Counted from the first letter of the stretch, positions 1-5,695 are shown. The stretch is 6,088 nt of DNA from Burkholderiaceae bacterium (GCA_030151165.1 JASLEM010000135.1:1-6088); one strand, 5' to 3'. Program-made: numbers and translations. The notes: generated by a model not told the origin, from the letters alone.

Positions 1-755
1 AGATCCGCCAGTCGCACATGGAAGGCGACGACCGCGTGCAGGATCCGTACTGCCTGCGCTGCCAGCCGCAGGTCGTCGGCGCCTGCCTCGACCAGCTGCG
101 CCACGCCGCGCTGATCCTCGTGCGCGAGGCCAACGCCGTCACCGACAACCCGCTCGTCTTCGCGGAGGATGGCGTGCTCGTCTCGGGCGGCAACTTCCAC
201 GCGGAGCCGGTCGCGCTGGCCGCGGACGCGATGGCCGTCGCGATCGCGGAAGTGGGCGCGATCGCCGAGCGCCGCATCGCGATGATGATCGACGCCAGCG
301 TGTCGCAACTGCCGCCGTTCCTGTCGTCGGACGCCGGCCTGAACTCGGGCTTCATGATCGCGCACGTGACGGCGGCGTCGCTCGCGAGCGAGAACAAGTC
401 GCTCGCGCACCCGGCCAGCGTCGACTCGTTGCCGACGTCGGCGAACCAGGAGGATCACGTGTCGATGGCGACCTTCGCCGCGCGCCGCCTGCAGCCGATG
501 ATCTCCAACGTGTCGGTGATCCTGGGCATCGAGTGGCTGGCCGCGGCGCAGGGCGTCGAGTTCCTGCGCCCGCTGCGCAGCTCCACGGCGCTCGAGCAGG
601 CGCACGCGCTGCTGCGCGAGCAGTGCGCGCCGATGCCGACCGACCGCTACCTCGCGCCCGACATCGAGCGCGCGACGGCGCTGGTGGCAGGCGGCTCGCT
701 GTCCAAGGTGTTCCGCGACCTCGACGGCCTGCCCACGCTCTGGACGCCCGCCTGA
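1..755 (+). CDS. hutH: Histidine ammonia-lyase, C-terminal part (5' end outside window)
   Basis: Histidine ammonia-lyase removes ammonia from L-histidine to give trans-urocanate, the first step of cytoplasmic histidine utilisation. The frame is open from base 3, so about 250 C-terminal residues of a roughly 510-residue protein are present. The Ala-Ser-Gly segment that forms the MIO cofactor lies upstream and is not visible. Family blocks are clear: [34 protein letters not shown] and [17 protein letters not shown]. If the Tyr at bases 48-50 is Tyr280 in Pseudomonas putida numbering, the Arg at 57-59 falls on 283, the Phe at 195-197 on 329 and the Glu at 450-452 on 414. These are the known active-site positions, with no indels between them. 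The stop at 753-755 is followed by a GC-rich hairpin. Other hut genes, if present, must lie upstream. Tyrosine or phenylalanine ammonia-lyase relatives are less likely given the HutH-specific blocks. Confidence 0.96.
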   Translation, partial: IRQSHMEGDDRVQDPYCLRCQPQVVGACLDQLRHAALILVREANAVTDNPLVFAEDGVLVSGGNFHAEPVALAADAMAVAIAEVGAIAERRIAMMIDASVSQLPPFLSSDAGLNSGFMIAHVTAASLASENKSLAHPASVDSLPTSANQEDHVSMATFAARRLQPMISNVSVILGIEWLAAAQGVEFLRPLRSSTALEQAHALLREQCAPMPTDRYLAPDIERATALVAGGSLSKVFRDLDGLPTLWTPA

Positions 756-787
756 CGCCCCGGCCGGGCCGCGCCGCGGCCTGGCGT
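755..787 (+). terminator. GC-rich stem-loop after hutH, possible transcription end
   Basis: The arms ACGCCCCGGCC (755-765) and GGCCTGGCGT (778-787) pair almost fully with a small bulge around a 12-nt loop, directly after the hutH stop codon. No T-run follows, only a C-rich stretch, so this is not a classical intrinsic terminator. It may still mark the transcript 3' end or help Rho-dependent termination. The call is inferred from position and pairing. Confidence 0.3.
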
Positions 788-881
788 CCCCCTCGTTGAC
801 AAGAGTGCCTTCGCGGCACGACGCCCCCGGATCGACCGTTCATCGGCCGCCGGGCGCGGGAATCCTTCACTCATTCGATGC

Positions 882-909
882 TTCACGACCGCCAGCGCCC
901 GGCCACAAT
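882..909 (+). promoter_or_regulatory. Candidate sigma-70 promoter for the diguanylate cyclase gene
   Basis: TTCACG at 882-887 and CACAAT at 904-909 are separated by 16 bp. Each matches the sigma-70 consensus (TTGACA, TATAAT) at four of six positions. Transcription would start near 916, downstream of the two earliest in-frame ATGs (878 and 908) and upstream of the ATGs at 953 and 989. Non-coding-like codon use before 989 agrees with this placement. The match is moderate and untested. Confidence 0.35.
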
Positions 910-988
910 GGCGCATGCGTCCGACGCCCTTCACCGGTCGACTCCCTTCGCCATGCCCGGCCGGGTCGGGGCGGGCGCGTTGAAGCGC

Positions 989-2083
989 ATGAAGCGCTGG
1001 CTGCTGTCGCCCGCCGCGGGCCGCGACGTGCTGGGCGCCTACCGCGACCGCATCATGCTGCCGATGGCCGCGGCGTCGACGCTGCTGCTGCTGCCGTTCG
1101 CGCTGATCGACTTCTTCGCCGGCCAGCGCCTGCTCGCCGGCATGGCCGCGGCCGTGATGCTGCCGCTGGCGATCGACGCCTTCGCGCTCTGGAAGAAACG
1201 CAAGCCGCCGGTCGCCTACGGCTGGATCCTGCTGCCGATCGGCGTGGCGATCGCCGTGGCGCTGCTGCGCGAGGGCGTCTTCGGCGCGATGTGGTGCTAC
1301 CCGGCGATCCTGTTCTGCTACTTCGTGCTGCCCGCCTGGCAGGCCACGGCCGGCGCGCTGGGCCTGCTGGCGCTGACCTCCGCGCTCGTGCTGCACGTGC
1401 TGGGCGTGCCGACGATGTGGCGCTTCGCGGTCACGTCCGGGCTGTCGATCATCATCCTGAACATCATCCTCGGCGTGGTCGGCGAGCTGCAGCGCAAGCT
1501 GGTGGAGCAGGCGACGACCGACCCGCTCACCGGCGCGCTGAACCGGCGCCAGCTCACGTCGACGCTGGCCGACGCGATCGAGCACTCGCGCCGCAGCGAG
1601 AGCCCGGTGTCGCTGCTCGCGTTCGACCTCGACCATTTCAAGCGCATCAACGACGGCCACGGCCACGCCGCGGGCGACGAGGTGCTGCAGCGCGTCGTCA
1701 CGCTCGTGCGCGAGCGCGCGCGGCGCATCGACCGCCTGTTCCGCATGGGCGGCGAGGAGTTCGCGCTGCTGCTGCCGGACAACAACGTGGCCGACGCGAT
1801 GCGCGTGGCCACGATGCTGCGCGAGCGCATCCAGAACGCGGGCTGGCCGATGGGCGTCGAGGTGACGATCAGCGTCGGCGTGGCGCAGCTGCACCGCAAG
1901 CACAACGTCGACAGCTGGCTCAAGGCCGCCGACGACGCGCTCTATCGCGCGAAGGCCGACGGCCGCAACTGCGTGCGCATCGCTTCGCGCGGGCGCGGCA
2001 TCGTCGCCGACCTCGCCGATGCCGGCCCGACGCGGCCGAGCGAGCTGTCCGGCCTGTCGGGGCTGATGCCGCTGCGCGACTGA
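989..2083 (+). CDS. Membrane-bound GGDEF diguanylate cyclase
   Basis: Predicted to join two GTP molecules into cyclic di-GMP, the second messenger for biofilm and motility control, at the inner membrane. The 364-residue protein has about six hydrophobic helices (roughly 23-43, 48-68, 75-93, 99-117, 119-139, 144-165) with short loops, so no folded periplasmic sensor. A short linker leads to the GGDEF domain (about 174-333): DPLTGALNRR (178-187), metal-binding FDLDHFK from 212, and signature GGEEF at 254-258. RRID at 245-248 lies five residues before it, the exact place of the RxxD inhibitory site, so catalysis and product feedback both look intact. A tail of about 30 residues follows. I chose ATG 989 because the in-frame stretch from 878 uses codons rare in the body (CTT, ACA, ACT, CAT, TTG). 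No start has a good ribosome binding site; 953, 908 and 878 remain possible. The input signal is unknown. Confidence 0.93.
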   Translation: MKRWLLSPAAGRDVLGAYRDRIMLPMAAASTLLLLPFALIDFFAGQRLLAGMAAAVMLPLAIDAFALWKKRKPPVAYGWILLPIGVAIAVALLREGVFGAMWCYPAILFCYFVLPAWQATAGALGLLALTSALVLHVLGVPTMWRFAVTSGLSIIILNIILGVVGELQRKLVEQATTDPLTGALNRRQLTSTLADAIEHSRRSESPVSLLAFDLDHFKRINDGHGHAAGDEVLQRVVTLVRERARRIDRLFRMGGEEFALLLPDNNVADAMRVATMLRERIQNAGWPMGVEVTISVGVAQLHRKHNVDSWLKAADDALYRAKADGRNCVRIASRGRGIVADLADAGPTRPSELSGLSGLMPLRD

Positions 2084-2093
2084 GCCCGCGACG

Positions 2094-2564
2094 TCAGTTG
2101 CCGGGGACGGTGTAGCCGGTGAGAACCACGGTGGCGTCCTCGGTGGTCGAGGTGTCCGAGCGGAACAGGTTGAACTCCACGGCGGTGTTCGGATCCTGCG
2201 AGAAGCTCAGGGCGGTGGCGCTCGTCGGATAGGGCGAGCCGTCCGAGATCGCCGAGGGGATGCCGACGGTGTTGAAGGCGCCGCCGGTGGTCGAGAAGAC
2301 GAACCCGTGCATCGCGCTGCCGACGGGCAATCCCGTCGCGTGATAGAGCGTGACGGTCTGAATGTAGATGCGTTGGGGGATGCTGTCCGAGAAGGTGACG
2401 TCCGCCCGGTTGTAGCCCTGCACGAAATGGATCGTGTAGGTCTTCGTGTAGGGGACGGCGTTCGAGACGACGGTGACGAGCAGCGGATTGGACGTCGCGG
2501 CCGAGGCGACGGCCGCGGCGCCCGCGAGGGCGGCGGCGAGGATGCTGCGGGTGAGGACATTCAT
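2094..2564 (-). CDS. Small secreted protein of unknown function (A)
   Basis: I do not recognise this 156-residue protein. It begins MNVLTRSILAAALAGA, a typical Sec signal peptide, with probable cleavage after Ala20-Ser21-Ala22. This leaves a mature protein of about 134 residues in the periplasm or outside. The mature part is rich in Thr, Ser, Val and aromatics, alternates hydrophobic and polar residues as in beta-sandwich proteins, and has no cysteine, so no disulfides. Residues 62-71 (IPQRIYIQTV) and the end (VVLTGYTVPGN) resemble the layout of the neighbouring secreted protein B. There is no PEP-CTERM tail or lipobox. GGAG nine bases before ATG 2564 supports that start over an in-frame ATG seven codons upstream. 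Codons favour ACC, CTC, GTC and CCC, unlike neighbours, which use more ACG, CTG and CCG. It converges on the cyclase gene with a 10-bp gap. Confidence 0.85.
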   Translation of the reverse strand: MNVLTRSILAAALAGAAAVASAATSNPLLVTVVSNAVPYTKTYTIHFVQGYNRADVTFSDSIPQRIYIQTVTLYHATGLPVGSAMHGFVFSTTGGAFNTVGIPSAISDGSPYPTSATALSFSQDPNTAVEFNLFRSDTSTTEDATVVLTGYTVPGN

Positions 2565-2644
2565 TGCGGGGAACTCCGATGGCATGACGCGGGATTGCGG
2601 CCATCGAGTTTGCGAGGCGATCGATTCTTCGTCGCGTGCCGGGC

Positions 2645-2670
2645 TCCCTTGTTCAGGGTAGGCCCCCCTA
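2645..2670 (-). promoter_or_regulatory. Conserved G6-CCT motif upstream of secreted protein A
   Basis: On the minus strand this reads CTAGGGGGGCCTACCCTGAA and continues to AAGGGA; the G-run is 2668-2663. It contains a small dyad, CCCT-N5-AGGG. It lies about 100 bp upstream of the start of protein A. A closely similar block precedes protein B at 3344-3366. The shared core GGGGGGCCT(A/C)CC in the same orientation before both genes suggests a common regulator site. The regulator is unknown. Confidence 0.4.
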
Positions 2671-2682
2671 GACGGAGCTGAC

Positions 2683-2694
2683 GGCAAGCTTGCC
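2683..2694. repeat. 12-bp perfect palindrome GGCAAGCTTGCC
   Basis: GGCAAGCTTGCC is its own reverse complement. It lies between the two secreted-protein genes, just past the hairpin that follows protein B and upstream of the promoter region of protein A. It could be a small operator or simply chance. Nothing else marks its role. Confidence 0.3.
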
Positions 2695-2695
2695 G

Positions 2696-2718
2696 CGCGG
2701 CGCGCCGAGCGCGCCGCG
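2696..2718 (-). terminator. Strong 10-bp stem-loop after secreted protein B
   Basis: The arms CGCGGCGCGC (2696-2705) and GCGCGCCGCG (2709-2718) pair perfectly over 10 bp around a 3-nt loop. The structure starts 10 bases past the stop codon of protein B on the minus strand. No T-tract follows, so it resembles the T-less hairpins often found at gene ends in high-GC genomes. It probably separates the transcript of B from A at least in part. Confidence 0.45.
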
Positions 2719-2728
2719 GCGCGTCCGC

Positions 2729-3217
2729 TCAGGGCGTGTTGACGAAGTAGCCGACCATCGACGCGTGGCCCGTGTTGCCCGTGATCACCGAGCTGCCCGT
2801 GATGAAGATGTACGGCGTCTGGCCCGCCTCGAAGTAGAACGTGATCGGGCTGCTGGCCACGTAGCGGTTGTTGCCGACGTTGACCGGCGCCGGCAGGTCC
2901 ATGGTGTCGAACAGGCCGCTGCCGATCGACACGATGGCTTCGGTGGCGCCCGCGTTCAGCGTGTACGTGCCCGAGGCGTGCGTGACGACCAGCCGCTTGC
3001 CGGCCGGCACCGGCGGGAACGCGATCTGGCAGTAGAACTGGTTCGGGCAGATGGCGGCGGACGGGTTGTAGAGCTGGTTGCTCTGGTACGGCGTGCGTCC
3101 CGGTCCGTAGGCCTCCTGCACGAGGGCGGCCCGCTGCGCGCTGGCGGCGGTGCAGGCGAGCGCCGCGAGGAGCGCGAGCGCGAAACGGGAAGCGATGGGG
3201 CCTTGGCGTTGGGGCAT
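2729..3217 (-). CDS. Small secreted protein of unknown function (B)
   Basis: A 162-residue protein that I cannot assign to a named family. It starts with a Sec signal peptide (basic MPQRQGPIASR, hydrophobic ALALLAALACTAASA), with probable cleavage before Gln28. Cys22 lies in the signal region, but the residues before it (Ala-Leu-Ala) do not make a good lipobox, so a lipoprotein is unlikely. The mature part has two cysteines, Cys57 and Cys63, close enough for a disulfide. It also has the segment VPAGKRLVVTHASG (70-83) and a beta-rich C-terminal half ending MVGYFVNTP. Spacing from VPAGKRLVV to the C-terminus nearly equals that from IPQRIYIQTV in protein A, suggesting a shared fold. ATG 3217 is chosen because GGAG lies six bases before it and the signal peptide follows at once. 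The frame stays open upstream to 3337, but that stretch is Arg/Ala-rich and unlike a protein N-terminus. Confidence 0.86.
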   Translation of the reverse strand: MPQRQGPIASRFALALLAALACTAASAQRAALVQEAYGPGRTPYQSNQLYNPSAAICPNQFYCQIAFPPVPAGKRLVVTHASGTYTLNAGATEAIVSIGSGLFDTMDLPAPVNVGNNRYVASSPITFYFEAGQTPYIFITGSSVITGNTGHASMVGYFVNTP

Positions 3218-3270
3218 GGGTGTCTCCAGGTCGTTGTGGACGAGCCGCGTCGTGCGGGCGCGCGACGCCG

Positions 3271-3307
3271 GCCCGGGCCGCACGAAGAAGGCCTTCGCGG
3301 CCCGGGC
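3271..3307 (-). promoter_or_regulatory. 11-bp perfect inverted repeat in the leader of secreted protein B
   Basis: The arms GCCCGGGCCGC (3271-3281) and GCGGCCCGGGC (3297-3307) are perfect reverse complements around a 15-nt spacer, which itself leads into the palindrome GAAGGCCTTC (3287-3296). The near edge is 54 bp upstream of ATG 3217. If transcription of B starts upstream, this forms a very stable hairpin in the 5' untranslated region. Otherwise it may be an operator in the divergent region shared with the DUF2721 gene. No ribosome binding site is sequestered directly. The role is inferred from symmetry and position only. Confidence 0.45.
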
Positions 3308-3343
3308 TGCGGGCAGCATGGCCCCGTTCGCGGGCACGACCTA

Positions 3344-3366
3344 TCCCTATCCCGGGAGGCCCCCCA
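3344..3366 (-). promoter_or_regulatory. Conserved G6-CCT motif upstream of secreted protein B
   Basis: On the minus strand the block reads TGGGGGGCCTCCCGGGATAG followed by GGATAGG; the G-run is 3365-3360. It contains the palindrome TCCCGGGA (3350-3357) next to a tandem TATCCC repeat (3342-3353). It is about 143 bp upstream of protein B and about 40 bp upstream of the DUF2721 start on the other strand, so it could act on either gene. The core GGGGGGCCT(A/C)CC and a following AGGGA are shared with the block before protein A, with two bases fewer between them. Confidence 0.4.
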
Positions 3367-3401
3367 CGATCCGGGCGCGCGTCTTGCCGAGCGGATCGAC
3401 C

Positions 3402-3872
3402 ATGCCGTTCCTGCTCCAAGCCGACACCGCCCACGCCATCCAGCTGGCCATCGCCCCGGCCTTCGTGCTCGCCGCGATCGGCTCGACGCTGACCGTGCTC
3501 ACGAACCGCCTCGCGCGCATCGACGACCACTCCGAGAAGCTGCGCAACGCGATGAAGGCCAAGGGCGAACCGTTGAGCCAGGAGGACAAGGCGCTCGCCG
3601 GCACCTCCGCGCGGGCGCTCGCGCTGCTCGATCGGCGCGCGCGGCTGATCCACGTCAGCATCAGCTGCGCGGTCGCGTGCGGGCTGCTGGTCTGCGCGAT
3701 GGTGATGGCGACCTTCACCGGCGACGAGTTCGGCCTCGCCGCCGACCGCGTGATCGCCGTGCTGTTCGGCAGCGCGATGGCCAGCCTGGGCGTGACATAC
3801 GCGGTGTTCCTCGTCGAGGTCTACCTCGGCGCGCACATGCTCAAGCCGGATCGGCCGCTGAGCGCGAAGTAG
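3402..3872 (+). CDS. DUF2721 family membrane protein
   Basis: A 156-residue inner-membrane protein with the hallmarks of the DUF2721 family, whose function is not established. Near the N-terminus, DTAHAIQLAIAPAFVLAAIG begins the first helix (about 11-34) and is followed by the conserved NRLARIDD (35-42). A charged cytoplasmic or periplasmic segment follows (about 43-81, with LDRRARLIH at its end). Two more hydrophobic helices lie at about 82-105 and 114-141, and a short basic tail closes the protein. Length and the three-helix layout fit the family. ATG 3402 places the family N-terminus correctly; the preceding GAGCGGA is only a weak ribosome binding site. The frame is open upstream to 3150, but that part overlaps the secreted-protein gene and is a shadow. 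It is transcribed away from protein B and converges on the chemoreceptor gene. No functional link to neighbours is visible. Confidence 0.88.
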   Translation: MPFLLQADTAHAIQLAIAPAFVLAAIGSTLTVLTNRLARIDDHSEKLRNAMKAKGEPLSQEDKALAGTSARALALLDRRARLIHVSISCAVACGLLVCAMVMATFTGDEFGLAADRVIAVLFGSAMASLGVTYAVFLVEVYLGAHMLKPDRPLSAK

Positions 3873-3882
3873 CTCGAAGGAG

Positions 3883-3898
3883 GGCGCCGAGCGCGCCG
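3883..3898. terminator. GC hairpin between convergent DUF2721 and chemoreceptor genes
   Basis: GGCGC (3883-3887) and GCGCC (3893-3897) pair around a 5-nt loop inside the 31-bp gap between the two stop codons, so it could serve transcripts from both sides. There is no T-tract. The 15 bases at 3884-3898 (GCGCCGAGCGCGCCG) recur exactly at 2702-2716 within the hairpin after secreted protein B, suggesting a recurrent gene-end element. Confidence 0.35.
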
Positions 3899-3903
3899 GC
3901 TGT

Positions 3904-5496
3904 TCAGCGCTCCAGCTGGAACACCTGCACGATGGTCGCGAGCTGGCGCGCCTGTTCCTTCAGGCTCTCGGCCGCGGCGGCGGATTCCTCGACGAGCGCG
4001 GCGTTCTGCTGCGTCATCTGGTCGAGCTGCGAGACGTTGGTGTTGATCTGCCCGATGCCGCTCGCCTGCTCGGCGCTGGCGCGGGTGATCTCCTGGATGA
4101 TGTCGCTCACGCGGTGCACGCCCGAGACGATGCCCTGCATCGTGCCGCCCGCTTCCCCGACCAGCTGGCCGCCGGCCTCGACGCGGTCGACCGACGCGCC
4201 GATCAGCGACTTGATCTCGCGCGCGGCGTTCGCAGAGCGCTGCGCGAGCGAGCGCACTTCCGACGCGACGACCGCGAAGCCGCGGCCCTGCTCGCCGGCA
4301 CGCGCCGCCTCGACCGCGGCATTGAGCGCGAGGATGTTGGTCTGGAACGCGATGCCGTCGATCACGCCGATGATGTCGTGGATCTTCTTCGACGCGGCGT
4401 TGATCTCGTCCATCGTGGTGACGACGCGCGCGACGACGTCGCCGCCGCTCGTGGCGTGCTGCGCGGCGGCCGACGCGAGCGAGTTGGCCTCGACCGCGGA
4501 GCCCGACGTGTGGCGCACCGTCTGCGTGAGCTGCTCCATCGCCGCCGCGGCCTGCTGCAGGCTGGCCGCGGTCTGCTCGGTGCGGCTCGCGAGGCTGTTG
4601 TTGCCGATCGCGATCTCGCCCGAGGCGATGGCGATGCTGTCGGTCGAGCGGCGGATCTGCGTGACGGTGCTGCGCAGCGATTCGATCATCGTCGCGAGGC
4701 CGGCCATCAGGCTGCCCGGCACCGGCCGGCGCAGGTTGACGGCCAGGTTGCCGCGCGCGACCTCGTTCATCGCGGTCATCGCCTCGACCGGCTCGCCGCC
4801 GATCTGGCGCATGACGCTGCGGTAGATCGTCAGGCCGATCGCGCCGATCGCGACCAGCAGCGCGGCGGCGAACGCGAGGCTCTTGAGCAGCGCGCCGATG
4901 ACGACCTCGTTCACGTCGTCCATGTAGAGGCCGGCGCCGACGAGCCAGTTCCAGTCGGGGATCGCGCTCACGTACTGCAGCTTGGGCACCGAGTCCTTCA
5001 CGTCCTTGCCCGGGCGCGGGTACTTGGTGTCGACGAAGCCGTTGCCGTCGTGCCCCTGCTTCGTGCCGGCGATCAGCGCCTCGAGCACGTTGTTGCCGTC
5101 GCCGTCCTTGACCTGGCCCAGCATCGACTTGCCGGCCCACTCGGGCTTCATCGGGTGCATCACGCTGGTGCCGTCCAGGCCCCAGATGTAGAAGTAGTTC
5201 GCGTTGCCGTCCGCGCCACCGAAGCGCGAGCGGCGGATGGCCTCGGCCGCGGCCTTCTGCGCATCGGCGACGGGCATCTCGCCCTTGGCCGCGCTCGCCT
5301 GGTACGACGCGATGATGCCGCGCACCGACTGCACCGCCATCACGAGGCCGGCCTTGCGCCCCTCGACGATCTGGTTGCGGATCTCGTAGGCCGCGCCGGC
5401 GGTCAGCAGCGTGACGCCGACGATGGACACGCCCGCGAGCAGCGCGATCTTGTTCTTGAAACTCAGGGAATGGGAAGTCGGCGAGGAGCTGTGCAT
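3904..5496 (-). CDS. Methyl-accepting chemotaxis protein with sCache_2-type sensor
   Basis: A 530-residue transmembrane chemoreceptor that should control the CheA-CheW complex and flagellar bias. A short N-terminus and helix 1 (about 17-37) precede a periplasmic sensor (about 40-198). Its [15 protein letters not shown]...GKSML...[11 protein letters not shown]...[25 protein letters not shown] pattern matches single-Cache type 2 domains, several of which bind short organic acids; the ligand here is unknown. Helix 2 (about 200-224), HAMP (about 225-276) and the signalling coiled coil (about 277-525) follow. The hairpin tip is very well conserved ([19 protein letters not shown], 382-400, then [15 protein letters not shown]). 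Gln/Glu/Ala-rich methylation segments lie near 308-327 and 498-516. No NWETF-like CheR tether exists; the protein ends VFQLER. ATG 5496 is chosen because the upstream open frame (to 5661) is Arg-rich with CGT, CGA, CCA and CAT codons unlike the gene. No clear ribosome binding site is seen. Confidence 0.96.
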   Translation of the reverse strand: MHSSSPTSHSLSFKNKIALLAGVSIVGVTLLTAGAAYEIRNQIVEGRKAGLVMAVQSVRGIIASYQASAAKGEMPVADAQKAAAEAIRRSRFGGADGNANYFYIWGLDGTSVMHPMKPEWAGKSMLGQVKDGDGNNVLEALIAGTKQGHDGNGFVDTKYPRPGKDVKDSVPKLQYVSAIPDWNWLVGAGLYMDDVNEVVIGALLKSLAFAAALLVAIGAIGLTIYRSVMRQIGGEPVEAMTAMNEVARGNLAVNLRRPVPGSLMAGLATMIESLRSTVTQIRRSTDSIAIASGEIAIGNNSLASRTEQTAASLQQAAAAMEQLTQTVRHTSGSAVEANSLASAAAQHATSGGDVVARVVTTMDEINAASKKIHDIIGVIDGIAFQTNILALNAAVEAARAGEQGRGFAVVASEVRSLAQRSANAAREIKSLIGASVDRVEAGGQLVGEAGGTMQGIVSGVHRVSDIIQEITRASAEQASGIGQINTNVSQLDQMTQQNAALVEESAAAAESLKEQARQLATIVQVFQLER

Positions 5497-5581
5497 GGAA
5501 ACCGGACGGGTTGGATGACGGACGAAGCGACGCGAGGCGGCACGCGACGACGTGCATCGCGACGCGTTGGCCTGCGGCCGC

Positions 5582-5593
5582 ATGAATTTATCC
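5582..5593 (-). promoter_or_regulatory. AT-rich -10-like element upstream of the chemoreceptor gene
   Basis: On the minus strand GGATAAATTCAT is the only clearly AT-rich stretch in the 199-bp spacer, about 90 bp before ATG 5496. GATAAA or TAAATT could act as a -10 box, giving a leader of about 75-80 bases. No convincing -35 lies 16-18 bp upstream, and the FliA -35 (TAAA) is absent, so the assignment is weak. Alternatively GGAT serves as a ribosome binding site for the in-frame ATG at 5583. Confidence 0.25.
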
Positions 5594-5612
5594 GTCCCGG
5601 TCGAGCGCCGAT

Positions 5613-5631
5613 CCGCGGAAAAGAGCCGCGG
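5613..5631. repeat. CCGCGG-N7-CCGCGG inverted repeat
   Basis: Two CCGCGG copies (5613-5618, 5626-5631) flank a 7-nt A-rich spacer in the spacer between the asparaginase and chemoreceptor genes. They can form a 6-bp hairpin, with two further pairs beyond one mismatch. Nearby at 5652-5661 is the palindrome GTGCCGGCAC. Either could terminate asparaginase transcription or bind a regulator of the chemoreceptor gene. There is no T-tract. Confidence 0.3.
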
Positions 5632-5695
5632 TTCACGGCCGATTCGCGGCTGTGCCGGCACCGTGTAGGGGGCTCTTGATGCGCTGGCGCGCCCC

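Noticed and set aside
796..801. Perfect TTGACA -35-like hexamer after hutH
   Set aside because: No -10-like sequence occurs 16-18 bp downstream; that stretch is GC-only (around ACGACGC). The pair at 882/904 fits better.
647..1903. 418-codon minus-strand open frame
   Set aside because: Antisense to the 3' end of hutH and the cyclase. It is His/Arg/Gln-rich, as expected when GC-rich coding DNA is read in the wrong frame.
2729..3217. Secreted protein B as a lipoprotein through Cys22
   Set aside because: The residues before the cysteine are Ala-Leu-Ala rather than Leu-(Ala/Ser)-(Gly/Ala), and a better signal peptidase I site (ASA before Gln28) follows.
2094..3217. PEP-CTERM or other sorting-tail proteins
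   Set aside because: Neither small secreted protein has a C-terminal PEP motif, hydrophobic helix and basic end. Both end in short polar beta-type sequence.
2565..3836. Extension of secreted protein A upstream as one 580-codon frame
   Set aside because: The upstream portion is a wrong-frame reading of protein B and the antisense of DUF2721. The signal peptide and GGAG before 2564 fix the true start.
2690..4825. 711-codon plus-strand open frame
   Set aside because: It runs antisense to secreted protein B and the chemoreceptor and out of frame with DUF2721. Its translation is Arg/Ala/Gly-rich without domains, the typical shadow of high-GC genes.
989..5496. Cyclase and chemoreceptor as one signalling operon
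   Set aside because: They lie on opposite strands with three unrelated genes between them. Proximity alone does not support a shared pathway.
3821..5557. 578-codon minus-strand open frame overlapping the chemoreceptor
   Set aside because: Same strand but shifted frame relative to a gene with full Cache, HAMP and signalling domains. The shifted translation shows only Arg-rich low complexity.
5584..5625. FliA (sigma-28) promoter for the chemoreceptor gene
   Set aside because: ACGGATAA resembles the GCCGATAA -10 box, but the bases 15 nt upstream are GGAT rather than TAAA, so half of the consensus is missing.
4114..5679. 521-codon plus-strand open frame
   Set aside because: Antisense to the well-supported chemoreceptor gene. 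The translation is low-complexity Arg/Asp/His/Ala with no recognisable motif.
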